From: Opitutia bacterium
Lineage (GTDB): Bacteria > Verrucomicrobiota > Verrucomicrobiia > Opitutales > UBA953
Direction: 5' to 3'
DNA length: 64,000 nucleotides
NCBI GenBank assembly: GCA_003569245.1
Contig: BGOM01000011.1
Coordinates: 62,001-126,000 of the forward strand
Each line of letters opens with the position of its first letter. Positions within the stretch are counted from its first letter, which is position 1. This document shows, one piece after another, positions 28,382 through 36,752 of this stretch. The notes under the pieces were generated by a model, which saw nothing but the letters and a program-made list of their open reading frames with translations, searched no databases and had not been told where the DNA came from. A program made the translations under genes and the position numbers.

Positions 28382-29639
28382 TTACTTCGCGACCGCCCGG
28401 GCCGGGTGCGCAAAGCCCTGCCAGCAATCCTCCAACCGGGCGACATCCGGCTCACCGTCGAAGACCACGAAGCGGAATCGCTGCGTCAGGACCTGATCCG
28501 GCTTGATGGTGACGGGCCGTCGTGGACGGGCGTGAAGGCGACGAACGGGTCCTTCGGGTTGAAGCGCGTCCACTGCGGGAAGTTCACGTTGGACGGGTGG
28601 GCGAGGATGGCGATACCGCCGCGCCCCTGGGCGGTCGGACCCGCGAAGGCGAACCACCGGGCGCGCTGACCGTCGCCGGCCTTGCGACCGAGCTGGCCCT
28701 CCGAGGTCACGAACGTCAGCGGGGCGTCGACGGTCCAGGTGGGCAGGCCGCGAAAACCCAGGCCGCCGTAGATGTGCTTGGTCAGCGTGAGCGGATCCGC
28801 GGTCACGTTGCGTTGCGTCGTCTCGAGCTCGAAGACCGTCTCCGGCGTCCCCGGGCCCGGCACGTAGGTCGTCACGCGCCAGCCCTCGGTCAGGACCACG
28901 GTCGGCGGCTTCGTCCCGGTGTCGACGCTGCGCAGGGTCGCCGTGAAGCCGGAGTCCACCGGACCGATCCAGCGCGGCCCCAGACCTTCATAATCCACGC
29001 GCCCGGTTTCCTGATGCACATTCCAGAAGTCGGGTGACGGCCTTGGAAATCGGTGTGCGACCATGCGGTCCAGATGCCGTGGTGGTGGGCATGGTCGGGG
29101 GCGAAACTACCGGAGATCACCTGGCCCGAAGGCGTCAGCACCGGATGGATGAAACCGGCGCGACGGTAGACCGGTTTGATGCCCGGCGGCAGGATCTCGT
29201 CGTGCTGGAAGGCGAAGAGCCGCCGCTGCGCACCGTCGGCGAGCGTCGTCATCCACAGCTGATCCTGCATATAGGCGTGCTCCACGTTCACCTCGGCTTG
29301 GTAACTCTCGGCCTTGATCAGCGTGACCTCGATCGACTCGCCGGCGGCCTGAGTGGGCAGGAGGAAGTAGGGCTCTTTGGTGCGCTCGTCCCACTGCAGC
29401 GGACGGGGCTGGGCGGCACCGCGTACCTTCACGAGGGTAAGTTCCTTGGGGCTTAACCCCAAGCGGCGCGCTTCCTCCACGCTCGCCAAAACGATGCGTT
29501 GGTAGCTCCGTTTGGCCGGTAAAGACGGCACCGTTAAGAGGATGGCCTCGTCGATCTTTTCGGAAGTGGCCGGCGCCACCGCGGTTTGCTCACCGCCAGC
29601 GGCCAGGAATGAGAGGAGGCACGCGCCGACGAGGTTCAT
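28382..29639 (-). pseudogene. DUF6807 (PmoA-like) secreted protein, broken by two frameshifts
   Basis: The N-terminal frame (start 29639, MNLVGACLLSFLAAGG) runs to DHAHHHGIWTAWSHTDFQG, the family's histidine motif. It then shifts near 29032-29034 into a frame reading PDFWNVHQETGRVDYEG through FPQWTRFNPKDPFVAFTPVHDG, and shifts again near 28514-28516 into PVTIKPDQVLTQRFRFVVF, ending at 28382. Adding one C (minus strand) at each point gives a continuous protein of about 419 residues. DUF6807/PmoA-like proteins are secreted and sit in PVC sugar clusters; their activity is not established. It lies 81 bases upstream of the PSD1 gene and may be the first gene of the operon. Confidence 0.82.
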
Positions 29640-29805
29640 AAGCGTTATTTGACCGCTTCCGACCCGAACGGCACTCCCAAAGACCGCAGGACCTGGTTTC
29701 TGCCCCTTTCTTGTATTTAATGACTGTTTTAATCATAACTGTCATAAAGGAGTGATTTCATTCATTTAAACTTGCGAAAGGGGTGGGTTTTGGTCGAATT
29801 AGCCT
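29640..29805. promoter_or_regulatory. AT-rich divergent region with a 9-8-9 palindrome
   Basis: 166 bases, far richer in A+T than the surroundings, between the DUF6807 start (-) and glmM (+). It holds ATGACTGTT (29720-29728) and AACTGTCAT (29737-29745), an inverted repeat with one mismatch and an 8-base spacer, typical in size of a dimeric regulator site. Both divergent promoters must be here; I cannot fix their hexamers. Confidence 0.45.
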
Positions 29806-31155
29806 ATGACGACCCAACTCTTCGGCACGGACGGTATTCGCGGGAAAGCAAACGAATACCCGATCACCCCTGAAATTGCGCTGCGTACCGGCCAGGCAAT
29901 CTCGCGGGTTCTGAAATCCAATGGCGCCAACCACAACCGCGTCATCATCGGTAAGGACACACGCATCTCCGGCTACATGCTCGAGACCGCGCTGACCAGC
30001 GGACTCGTCGCGAGCGGCATGGACGTCTTCCTCGTCGGCCCGATGCCGACGCCGGGCGTGGCGCACCTGACGAAGTCGATGGGTTGCGGCGCCGGCATCA
30101 TGCTGACGGCTTCGCACAACCCTTATGAGGATAACGGGCTCAAGATCTTCGGGCCCGACGGCTACAAGCTGTCCGACGAATTGGAGCTGGCCATCGAGCG
30201 GGAAATCCTGGGCGAGGGGAAGATTCCCGGGGTGAGCCCGGACAAGATCGGCAAGGCCACCCGCATCGACGACGCCCGGGGCCGCTACATCGAATACGCC
30301 AAACAGAGCGTGGGCGCCGGCGATCTGGCGGGGATGAAGATCGTCGTGGATTGCGGTCATGGCGCGGCCTACCTGCTCGCTCCGCTGATTTTCAAGGAAC
30401 TCGGCGCCAAGGTCGTGAAGCTCGGGGTCGAACCGGATGGCCTGAACATCAACGAGGGTTGCGGTGCCTTGCATCCCGAGCACGCCGGCCGGGTCGTGCG
30501 CGAACAGGGCGCCGACCTCGGGATCTCCTTCGATGGCGATGCCGACCGCGTGATCTTCACCGACGAGACCGGAGCGAGCGTCTCCGGCGACCGGATCCTG
30601 ACCTTGTGCGCGCTGGCCTTGATGGAGGAAGGCAAACTACGCGGCGCGACGATGGCCTGCACGGTGATGAGCAACCTCGGTCTGCACGAGGCCTTGCGCG
30701 CGGCCGGGATCGCCGTGCTTACGACCGCGGTGGGCGACCGCCATGTCATCGAGGCGTTGCGCGCCGGCGGCTACTCCTTCGGCGGGGAGAACTCCGGTCA
30801 CCTGATCTTCGCCGACCACGCCACCACGGGGGACGGCATCCTCAGCGCGCTGCAGGTCCTGCGCATCATGAAGCGACGCGGCCAGCCGCTCTCGGTCCTG
30901 GCGCAGGTCATGCGCGAGTACCCTCAGAGCCTCGTGAACCTCAAGGTCCGGGCCAAGCCACCGCTGGAGACCTTGTCCCGCCTGCAGGCGACGTTGCGCG
31001 AGGCCGACGCCGCCTTCGGCGACCAGGGACGTCACCTCATCCGCTACTCCGGGACCGAGAACAAGGTCCGGATCCTCGTCGAGCATCGTGAGGCCGACGT
31101 CGTCGACGCTTGGTCGGCCCGCCTGCGCGGGGTCATCGAACAGGAACTCGCCTAA
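29806..31155 (+). CDS. glmM: phosphoglucosamine mutase
   Basis: 449 residues, the normal GlmM length, cytoplasmic. It interconverts glucosamine 6-phosphate and 1-phosphate for UDP-GlcNAc and peptidoglycan synthesis. The N-terminus LFGTDGIRGKANEYPITPEI is typical; the phosphorylated serine lies in LTASHNPYEDNGLK (about residue 103); the metal loop is DGDADRV; and the sugar-binding and phosphate loops are GGENSGHLIF and RYSGTENKVRILVEH. It is the first gene of a tight trio with the GlmU-like protein (1 base after the stop) and glmS, so all the steps of UDP-GlcNAc supply may be co-regulated. Confidence 0.97.
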   Translation: MTTQLFGTDGIRGKANEYPITPEIALRTGQAISRVLKSNGANHNRVIIGKDTRISGYMLETALTSGLVASGMDVFLVGPMPTPGVAHLTKSMGCGAGIMLTASHNPYEDNGLKIFGPDGYKLSDELELAIEREILGEGKIPGVSPDKIGKATRIDDARGRYIEYAKQSVGAGDLAGMKIVVDCGHGAAYLLAPLIFKELGAKVVKLGVEPDGLNINEGCGALHPEHAGRVVREQGADLGISFDGDADRVIFTDETGASVSGDRILTLCALALMEEGKLRGATMACTVMSNLGLHEALRAAGIAVLTTAVGDRHVIEALRAGGYSFGGENSGHLIFADHATTGDGILSALQVLRIMKRRGQPLSVLAQVMREYPQSLVNLKVRAKPPLETLSRLQATLREADAAFGDQGRHLIRYSGTENKVRILVEHREADVVDAWSARLRGVIEQELA

Positions 31156-31156
31156 G

Positions 31157-32029
31157 ATGACCACCTTCCTGCTGCTCCCGCCGACCCTGCTTCCGGGTCT
31201 CGCCCCGCTCACGCTCGCCCACCTCGTGATCGGCAATCGTCCGCTCGCCGATCATCAGCGAGCCACCTTGGCGGCGGCCGACCTCTCCGAGGCGGCCCCC
31301 GGACCGGCGTCCTTCGTCGTCGACGGGTTGGCCTGGCTCGACGAAGCGGAGCTGCGCGCGTTCATCCGTTCCGACGACGCTACCCTGACGACCGCGGAGG
31401 GCGCGGTGCTGGTCCGACGGGTCGGCGGCGGCGGTCCGGCCCAGGTGGCCGCCACTTCCTTCCGAATCGCCCACTCGTGGGACCTGCTCCGGGCCAACGA
31501 ACAAACCCTCAAGGCCAAGACGGATTATGTGCTCGGCGCCGAGGTCCACCCGTCTCTTTACGTCGACGGACGTCTGCAGGTCGGCCGGGGCACCCGCATC
31601 CTGCCCGGCGTGGTCATCGAAGGGGACGTCATCATCGGCGCGGACTGCAAGATCGGCCCCAACTGCTACCTGCGCGGAGCCACCACCATCGGCGACCGCT
31701 GTCACGTCGGCCAGGCGGTCGAGATCAAGAACTCGATCCTCCTGGACGGCACGAACGTCGGCCACCTCTCGTACGTCGGCGACTCCATCCTGGGCCGCAA
31801 GGTGAACTTCGGGGCCGGCACCCTCACGTCCAACCTGCGGCACGACGGCCGCAACCACCGGACTCTCGTGGCCGGCGAGCTGGTCGACACCGGCCGCCGG
31901 AAGTTCGGCGCCGTCGTCGGCGACGGCGTGCACACCGGCATCCACACCTCGATCTATCCGGGCAGGAAGCTGGCCGCCGGCACGACCACCCGCCCCGGCG
32001 ACATCGTCCGGACGGACCTCACCGCCTAA
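31157..32029 (+). CDS. GlmU-like left-handed beta-helix protein with reduced N-terminal domain
   Basis: 290 residues from the ATG at 31157-31159 (MTTFLLLPPTLLPGLAPLTL), one base after glmM. The C-terminal half (about 125-285) is a hexapeptide-repeat left-handed beta-helix: RLQVGRGTRILPGVVIEGDV, IGADCKIGPNCYLRGATTIG, VNFGAGTLTSNLRHDGRNH and VVGDGVHTGIHTSIYPGRKL, closest to the acetyltransferase half of GlmU. The N-terminal about 120 residues resemble the sugar-nucleotidyltransferase-like GlmU relatives of Bacteroidota but are short and lack a GlmU LAAGxGTRM loop. It may acetylate glucosamine 1-phosphate without the uridylyl step. Position between glmM and glmS supports amino-sugar work. Confidence 0.8.
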   Translation: MTTFLLLPPTLLPGLAPLTLAHLVIGNRPLADHQRATLAAADLSEAAPGPASFVVDGLAWLDEAELRAFIRSDDATLTTAEGAVLVRRVGGGGPAQVAATSFRIAHSWDLLRANEQTLKAKTDYVLGAEVHPSLYVDGRLQVGRGTRILPGVVIEGDVIIGADCKIGPNCYLRGATTIGDRCHVGQAVEIKNSILLDGTNVGHLSYVGDSILGRKVNFGAGTLTSNLRHDGRNHRTLVAGELVDTGRRKFGAVVGDGVHTGIHTSIYPGRKLAAGTTTRPGDIVRTDLTA

Positions 32030-32033
32030 GACC

Positions 32034-33869
32034 ATGTGCGGCATCATCGGTTACGTCGGCGGCGCGCCCGCCATCCCCGTCCTCCTCGCCGGCCTCAAGC
32101 GCCTGGAATATCGAGGTTATGACTCCGCCGGACTGGCCCTGCAGGCGGGCGACCGGCTCGTCGCGCTGAAGTCGGTCGGCAAGGTAGCCGGCCTCGCCGA
32201 GAAGGCCCGGCGCACCTGGACGCCGGAGGAGCAGCAAGGCCCCCGCGTCGGCATCGCCCACACCCGCTGGGCGACCCATGGCGCGCCGACCGAGCCCAAC
32301 GCCCACCCGCACTTCGCCGCGGGTGGAGGCATCGCGCTCGTGCATAACGGCATCATCGAGAACTACCGGGCCCTCCGCGCGCGTCTCGAGGCCAAGGGTC
32401 ACGTCTTCGTCTCCGAGACCGACACCGAGGCGCTGGCCCGGTTGATCGGCGAAGCCTATCAAGGCGACCTCCGCGCCGCCGTGCTCGCGGCGTTGCGGCA
32501 GGTCGAGGGGGCTTACGGCATCGCCGTGCTGTCCCGCGACGAGCCCGGCGTCATCGTCGCCGCGCGCAAGGGCAGCCCGCTCGTCATCGGCGTCGGGGAA
32601 GGGGAGTGCCTCGTCTCCTCCGACCCCGCCGCGATCATCGCCCACACCCGCCGGGTCATCTACCTCGACGACGGGGACGTCGCCCGCGTCACGGCCGACC
32701 ACGTCGACATCGTCGACCTCGACGCGGCCCGCATCGACCGGTCGGTCGGCGAGCTCGGCTTCGCCGCCGACGCCGTCGAGAAGGGCGGGTACGAGCATTT
32801 CATGCTCAAGGAGATCCACGAGCAGCCCGAAGCCCTGCGCAACGCCTTGCGCGGTCGGCTGGATCCACGCCAAGGCACCGCCATCCTCGCCGGCATGGGC
32901 ACGTCCCCGCGCGACCTGGCGGAGATCCGCCGGATCGTCCTGCTCGGTTGCGGCACGTCGCTCCACGCCGGCCAGGTCGGTGAGCATGCGTTCGGCGAGC
33001 TCGCGGGCATCCCCGCCTCGGCGCAGCAGGCGGCCGAGTTCCGCTACCGCAACCCGCTCGTCGACCCCGATGACCTGGTGGTCGCGATTTCCCAGTCCGG
33101 CGAGACCGCCGACACCCTCGCCGCCGTCCGCGAAGCCCGTGAGAAAGGCGCCCTCGTCCTCGGTCTGGTCAACGTCGTCGGTTCGACCATCGCCCGTGAA
33201 ACCGGCCGAGGCGTCTACTTGCATGCGGGGCCGGAGATATCGGTGGCCTCGACCAAGGCCTTCACCTGCCAGGTCGCCGTCCTGCTGCTCATGGCCTTGC
33301 GTCTCGGGCGGGGGCGGCGGCTCTCCCGCGAACGCGGCGCAGTCTTGGCCGCCGACCTGGCCCGGCTGCCCGAACTCGTGGGCGCGGTGCTCGCGCGGGA
33401 GGCGGAGATCGCCGCGGTCGCGGAACGGTTCGCGGAGCAGGAGCATGCTTTCTACCTCGGCCGCGGACCGATGCAGGCCGTCGCCCTCGAAGGCGCCCTC
33501 AAACTCAAGGAAATCTCCTACGTCCACGCCGAAGGTTACCACGCCGCCGAACTGAAGCACGGGCCGATCGCCTTGCTGACGCCGGGGACGCCCGTCGTCG
33601 TCCTCGCGAACCGCTCGCCGATCCGCGACAAGGTGCTGGGCAACGCCGAGGAGTGCCGCGCCCGCGGCGCCTGCGTCATCGCCCTGATGACCGAGGGCGA
33701 CGACGCGGCGGGGGCCGACGCGGTGCTGCGGATTCCGGACTGCGACCCGCTGGTCGCGACGATCCCGGCAGCGGTGGCGCTGCAACTGCTGGCCTACCAC
33801 GTCGCGCGGCGACGCGGTTGTCCCATCGACCAACCGCGCAACCTGGCGAAGTCGGTGACGGTCGAGTAA
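32034..33869 (+). CDS. glmS: glutamine-fructose-6-phosphate aminotransferase (isomerizing)
   Basis: 611 residues. It makes glucosamine 6-phosphate, the entry to UDP-GlcNAc. MCGIIGYVGG gives the N-terminal nucleophile Cys2 of the glutaminase domain (1-240), with IAHTRWATHGAPTEPNAHPH and HNGIIENYRALR. Two SIS domains follow (about 290-430 and 460-600) with CGTSLHAGQVGEH, AISQSGETADTLAA and LGRGPMQAVALEGALKLKEI. The conserved end LAKSVTVE is intact. It starts 4 bases after the GlmU-like gene. I see no glmS ribozyme: the upstream gap is too short. Confidence 0.97.
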   Translation: MCGIIGYVGGAPAIPVLLAGLKRLEYRGYDSAGLALQAGDRLVALKSVGKVAGLAEKARRTWTPEEQQGPRVGIAHTRWATHGAPTEPNAHPHFAAGGGIALVHNGIIENYRALRARLEAKGHVFVSETDTEALARLIGEAYQGDLRAAVLAALRQVEGAYGIAVLSRDEPGVIVAARKGSPLVIGVGEGECLVSSDPAAIIAHTRRVIYLDDGDVARVTADHVDIVDLDAARIDRSVGELGFAADAVEKGGYEHFMLKEIHEQPEALRNALRGRLDPRQGTAILAGMGTSPRDLAEIRRIVLLGCGTSLHAGQVGEHAFGELAGIPASAQQAAEFRYRNPLVDPDDLVVAISQSGETADTLAAVREAREKGALVLGLVNVVGSTIARETGRGVYLHAGPEISVASTKAFTCQVAVLLLMALRLGRGRRLSRERGAVLAADLARLPELVGAVLAREAEIAAVAERFAEQEHAFYLGRGPMQAVALEGALKLKEISYVHAEGYHAAELKHGPIALLTPGTPVVVLANRSPIRDKVLGNAEECRARGACVIALMTEGDDAAGADAVLRIPDCDPLVATIPAAVALQLLAYHVARRRGCPIDQPRNLAKSVTVE

Positions 33870-33945
33870 GGGGTTGTATTCAGGTAATCAACCTCAGGGG
33901 CTGACCCTTGCGGCGGTGTCGTTGTCGGCATCTTCTATTCTCGCT

Positions 33946-34272
33946 ATGACGACCCCAGCGAAACGCACCTGTCCCTGCTGCCGTAAACCGAAGTCACTCG
34001 CGAGTTTCCCGTCCCTGCAGCCGGGCGGTCTCTTGCACCCATACTGCCGGCCCTGCCTCACGACCCGGGTGCGCCGGAGCGGCCGCGCCCGCGAACAGGC
34101 GGCGACCGCGGCGACCAAGGTCTGCGCGCTCTGCGCCCAACGCCTCCCGCTCGACACCTTCCACTGGATCAAGTCCAGCCGGACCCACCACAGCTACTGC
34201 CGGGGATGCCATTCGGTTTACATGGCCGAACGCTACCGGCGCCGGCGTCGGGCGGTGCTGGCCCAAAGGTGA
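33946..34272 (+). CDS. small tandem zinc-ribbon protein
   Basis: 108 residues from the ATG at 33946-33948 (MTTPAKRTCPCCRKPKSLASF). It has two parallel Cys4 modules: CPCC...YCRPC (about 9-38) and CALC...YCRGC (about 58-87), each with a hydrophobic-F position between the pairs (LASF, LDTF) and a basic tail (YRRRRR). This looks like an internal duplication of a nucleic-acid-binding zinc ribbon of the type found in phage and host proteins related to recombination endonuclease VII, but no catalytic motif is visible. It lies alone 76 bases after glmS and convergent with the tRNA-Lys genes. Function unknown. Confidence 0.75.
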   Translation: MTTPAKRTCPCCRKPKSLASFPSLQPGGLLHPYCRPCLTTRVRRSGRAREQAATAATKVCALCAQRLPLDTFHWIKSSRTHHSYCRGCHSVYMAERYRRRRRAVLAQR

Positions 34273-34299
34273 CCATCCGGTGTCCCGGTGATCGAAAAG

Positions 34300-34394
<95 letters not shown>

Positions 34395-34474
34395 GGGATA
34401 AGTGCAAGTTGGTCGCTCCTTTTCAAGCGCAAAGAAAGACAAAGATTACCCGCGTGAGGGAGGGAAATGTCGGA

Positions 34475-34564
34475 CGTTCGGGGTGGCCGGACCGGGACTC
34501 GAACCCGGAACCAATTGATTAAAAGTCAACTGCTCTACCATTGAGCTATCCGGCCGACCGAACG
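34475..34564. repeat. perfect 7-base inverted repeat flanking tRNA-Lys(TTT)
   Basis: Arms 34475-34481 (CGTTCGG) and 34558-34564 (CCGAACG) are exact reverse complements placed 2 bases outside each end of the tRNA. The arms differ in sequence from those around the neighbouring tRNA-Lys but keep the same geometry, so pairing rather than sequence seems to be conserved. Confidence 0.7.
34484..34555 (-). tRNA. tRNA-Lys, anticodon TTT, CCA not encoded
   Basis: On the minus strand the gene begins GGCCGGATAGCTCAATGGTA. The anticodon loop is CTTTTAA (anticodon TTT, reading AAA and AAG), the T arm is CCGGGTTCGAGTCCCGG, and the acceptor ends TCCGGCC followed by A. The next bases are CCC, so CCA must be added after transcription, unlike in the neighbouring tRNA-Lys. 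It lies 55 bases downstream of rlmB on the same strand. Confidence 0.97.
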
Positions 34565-34610
34565 CTCCAATCCAAGGGCGAGGACGGCCTTGGGTAAAGA
34601 CTTTTTGTCC

Positions 34611-35174
34611 TCAGCGATGCCCGCGCTGGCGCAACGCCTCGAAGAGGCAGACGCCGGCCGAGACCGAGACATTGAGGCAGGGCACCTGGCCCAGCATCGG
34701 GATCCGCAGCAGGAAATCGCAGGTCTCCGCGGTAAGGTGGCGGATGCCGTCACCCTCCGCGCCCAGCACGATGGCGAGGGGCCCGGTGAGCTTGGCCTGG
34801 AAAAGGGACTGGCTGGCCTTGTGGTCGCTGGTGCCGGCGATCCAGACGCCGCCGTCCTTGAGCTTCACGAGGGCGTTGCGAAGGTTGTTGGCCTGCACGA
34901 TCGGCAGGCTCTCCGCCGCGCCGACCGCGACCTTGCGGACGGTGTCGTTGACCGGCGAGGAATTCTTGCGCGTGGTGATGACGAAGGCGCAGCCGGCGCA
35001 TTCGGCGCTGCGCAGGCAGGCGCCGAGGTTGTGCGGGTCCTGGACGCCGTCGAGGACGAGGATCAGCGGGTCCTTGTGCTGCGCGAGCAAGCCGGGGATG
35101 TCGGCCTCGTCCAGGAGGCGGATGGGCTTGAGAAGGTCCGCATGGCGCGGCGCGCGGTCGTTGCTCCGGGCCAT
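34611..35174 (-). CDS. rlmB: 23S rRNA 2'-O-ribose methyltransferase, RlmB/TrmH (SpoU) family
   Basis: 187 residues, cytoplasmic, using S-adenosylmethionine. The three SpoU motifs are present: DPHNLGACLRSAECAG (motif 1), LAIVLGAEGDGIRHLT (motif 2) and IPMLGQVPCLNVSVSAGVC with LFEALRQR (motif 3), the last two matching RlmB, which methylates G2251 of 23S rRNA. It lacks the roughly 70-residue N-terminal substrate-binding domain of typical RlmB, so the target could differ. The start lies 7 bases after the asd stop, and two tRNA-Lys genes follow, so the unit may be co-transcribed. Confidence 0.88.
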   Translation of the reverse strand: MARSNDRAPRHADLLKPIRLLDEADIPGLLAQHKDPLILVLDGVQDPHNLGACLRSAECAGCAFVITTRKNSSPVNDTVRKVAVGAAESLPIVQANNLRNALVKLKDGGVWIAGTSDHKASQSLFQAKLTGPLAIVLGAEGDGIRHLTAETCDFLLRIPMLGQVPCLNVSVSAGVCLFEALRQRGHR

Positions 35175-35181
35175 GGCGGGA

Positions 35182-36201
35182 TCAGCGGCGGGCGAGGCGA
35201 CCGCGGGCGTGCAGCGCCTCGGCGATCTGGATGGCGTTGAGCGCCGCGCCCTTCCAGAGCTGGTCGCCGCTCACCCACAGGGAAAGGCCGTTGTCGAAGA
35301 GGGTGTCCTTGCGCAGGCGACCGACGCCGCACTTCTCCTTGCCGGCGTAATCCAAGGGCATCGGGTACTTGCGGTTGGCCGGGTCGTCGCAGAGCTCGGC
35401 GCCGGGGAAGGCGTCGATGGCCGCGCGGGCGACGGCCAGGTCGACCGGGCGCGCGAACTCCGCGCTGATCGCGATGGAGTGGGCGCGGAAGACCGGGACG
35501 CGGACGCAGGTGGTCGTGACCTTGAGGTCGGGCAGGCCCATGATCTTGCGGCCTTCGTTGAGCATCTTCATCTCCTCCTTGGTGTAGCCGTCCGCGAGGA
35601 ACGAATCCACCTGCGGGATCAGGTTGAAATTGATGGTGTGCGGGTAGACCTTCGGCGCGAGGGTCTCGCCGCGGGCCCACGCCCGGGCCTGGGCGTCGAG
35701 CTCCCTCATGGCCTCGGCTCCGGTGCCGGACACGGCCTGGTAGGTCGAGGCGAAGAAACGCTTGAGACCGAAAGCGCGGTGCAGCGGGTAGAGCCCCATC
35801 AGCGCGATGGCGGTCGAGCAGTTCGGGTTGGCGAGGATGCCCTTATGCTGGTCGAGCGCCTCGGGGTTGATCTCCGGGATGACGAGCGGGACATCGGGGT
35901 ACATCCGGTAGGCCGAGCTGTTGTCGATCACGATGCAACCGCGCTTCACGGCCTCGGGAGCGAGGGCGAGGGAGATCGAGCCACCGGCGCTGAAGATGGC
36001 GAAATCCAAGCCTTCAAAGGCCTCGGGCTTGGCTTCCTGGACGGTCCATTCCCGGCCACCGTAGGTGACCTTGGAGCCGGCGGAGCGGGCGGAAGCCAGG
36101 GGCCGGAGCTCGGCCACGGGGAAGTTCCGCTTGGCCATCAGCGCGAGGATTTCTTGACCCACGGCGCCAGTCACGCCCACGATGCCGATACGATATGCCA
36201 T
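35182..36201 (-). CDS. asd: aspartate-semialdehyde dehydrogenase
   Basis: 339 residues, cytoplasmic, NADPH-dependent. It reduces aspartyl phosphate to the semialdehyde for lysine, threonine, methionine and diaminopimelate, so it also feeds peptidoglycan. The Rossmann motif IGIVGVTGAVGQEILALM, the active-site cysteine in ANPNCSTA (about residue 128), QAVSGTGAEAM and RVPVFRAHSIAI are intact. Its start codon overlaps the proposed ATG of the divergent L,D-transpeptidase gene. Downstream is rlmB at 7 bases. Confidence 0.97.
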   Translation of the reverse strand: MAYRIGIVGVTGAVGQEILALMAKRNFPVAELRPLASARSAGSKVTYGGREWTVQEAKPEAFEGLDFAIFSAGGSISLALAPEAVKRGCIVIDNSSAYRMYPDVPLVIPEINPEALDQHKGILANPNCSTAIALMGLYPLHRAFGLKRFFASTYQAVSGTGAEAMRELDAQARAWARGETLAPKVYPHTINFNLIPQVDSFLADGYTKEEMKMLNEGRKIMGLPDLKVTTTCVRVPVFRAHSIAISAEFARPVDLAVARAAIDAFPGAELCDDPANRKYPMPLDYAGKEKCGVGRLRKDTLFDNGLSLWVSGDQLWKGAALNAIQIAEALHARGRLARR

Positions 36202-36752
36202 GTGATGATAGAGCTTTGGTGTTGCGACAGGAACTGAGCGATAGCCTGAAGGCCCGCGGGCTCCCGACTGCGGAACATTGCATCGTTGTGTCGATTGACC
36301 AGCAAAAACTATGGTTTTTTGGCGGGGAAACCGCGCGGGGGTACGTCGTGAGCACGGCGCGGGCCGGCGTCGGCTGCGTGGCGGATTCGTTGCAAACCCC
36401 GCCGGGTCTGCACCGGGTCGCCGAGAAGATCGGCGCGGACGCCCCGCCGGGCATGGTCTTCAAGGCCCGGGTGCCCACCGGCCGGATCTGGACCGAAGGC
36501 CCGGCCCCCGAGGACAACCTGATCACCACCCGCATCCTCTGGCTCGAAGGACTCGAGCCCGGAAGGAACGCCGGACGCGACGCGGCTGGCCGGCTGGTCG
36601 ATACGAAAGCACGCTTCGTCTACATCCACGGCACCAACCAGGCGGAACGTCTCGGCACGCCCAATAGCCATGGCTGCGTGCTGCTGTCCGACCGGGACGT
36701 GATCGACCTGTTCGACCGGACGCCCGTCGGCACGCCGGTCTACTTGCGCTGA
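36195..36752 (+). CDS. L,D-transpeptidase (YkuD) family protein
   Basis: Up to 185 residues. The catalytic YkuD block is clear: VYIHGTNQAERLGTPNSHGC with the nucleophile cysteine in SHGC; the usual following V-R is V-L here. The substrate strand HCIVVSIDQQKLWFF near the N-terminus is typical of the fold. No signal peptide is visible, which is odd for a cell-wall enzyme; a cytoplasmic or non-classically exported role is possible. The ATG at 36195-36197 overlaps the divergent asd start by 7 bases, so a later GTG or TTG near 36216-36221 may be the true start. The 3' end overlaps the convergent PBP2 gene by 13 bases. Confidence 0.85.
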   Translation: MPCDDRALVLRQELSDSLKARGLPTAEHCIVVSIDQQKLWFFGGETARGYVVSTARAGVGCVADSLQTPPGLHRVAEKIGADAPPGMVFKARVPTGRIWTEGPAPEDNLITTRILWLEGLEPGRNAGRDAAGRLVDTKARFVYIHGTNQAERLGTPNSHGCVLLSDRDVIDLFDRTPVGTPVYLR

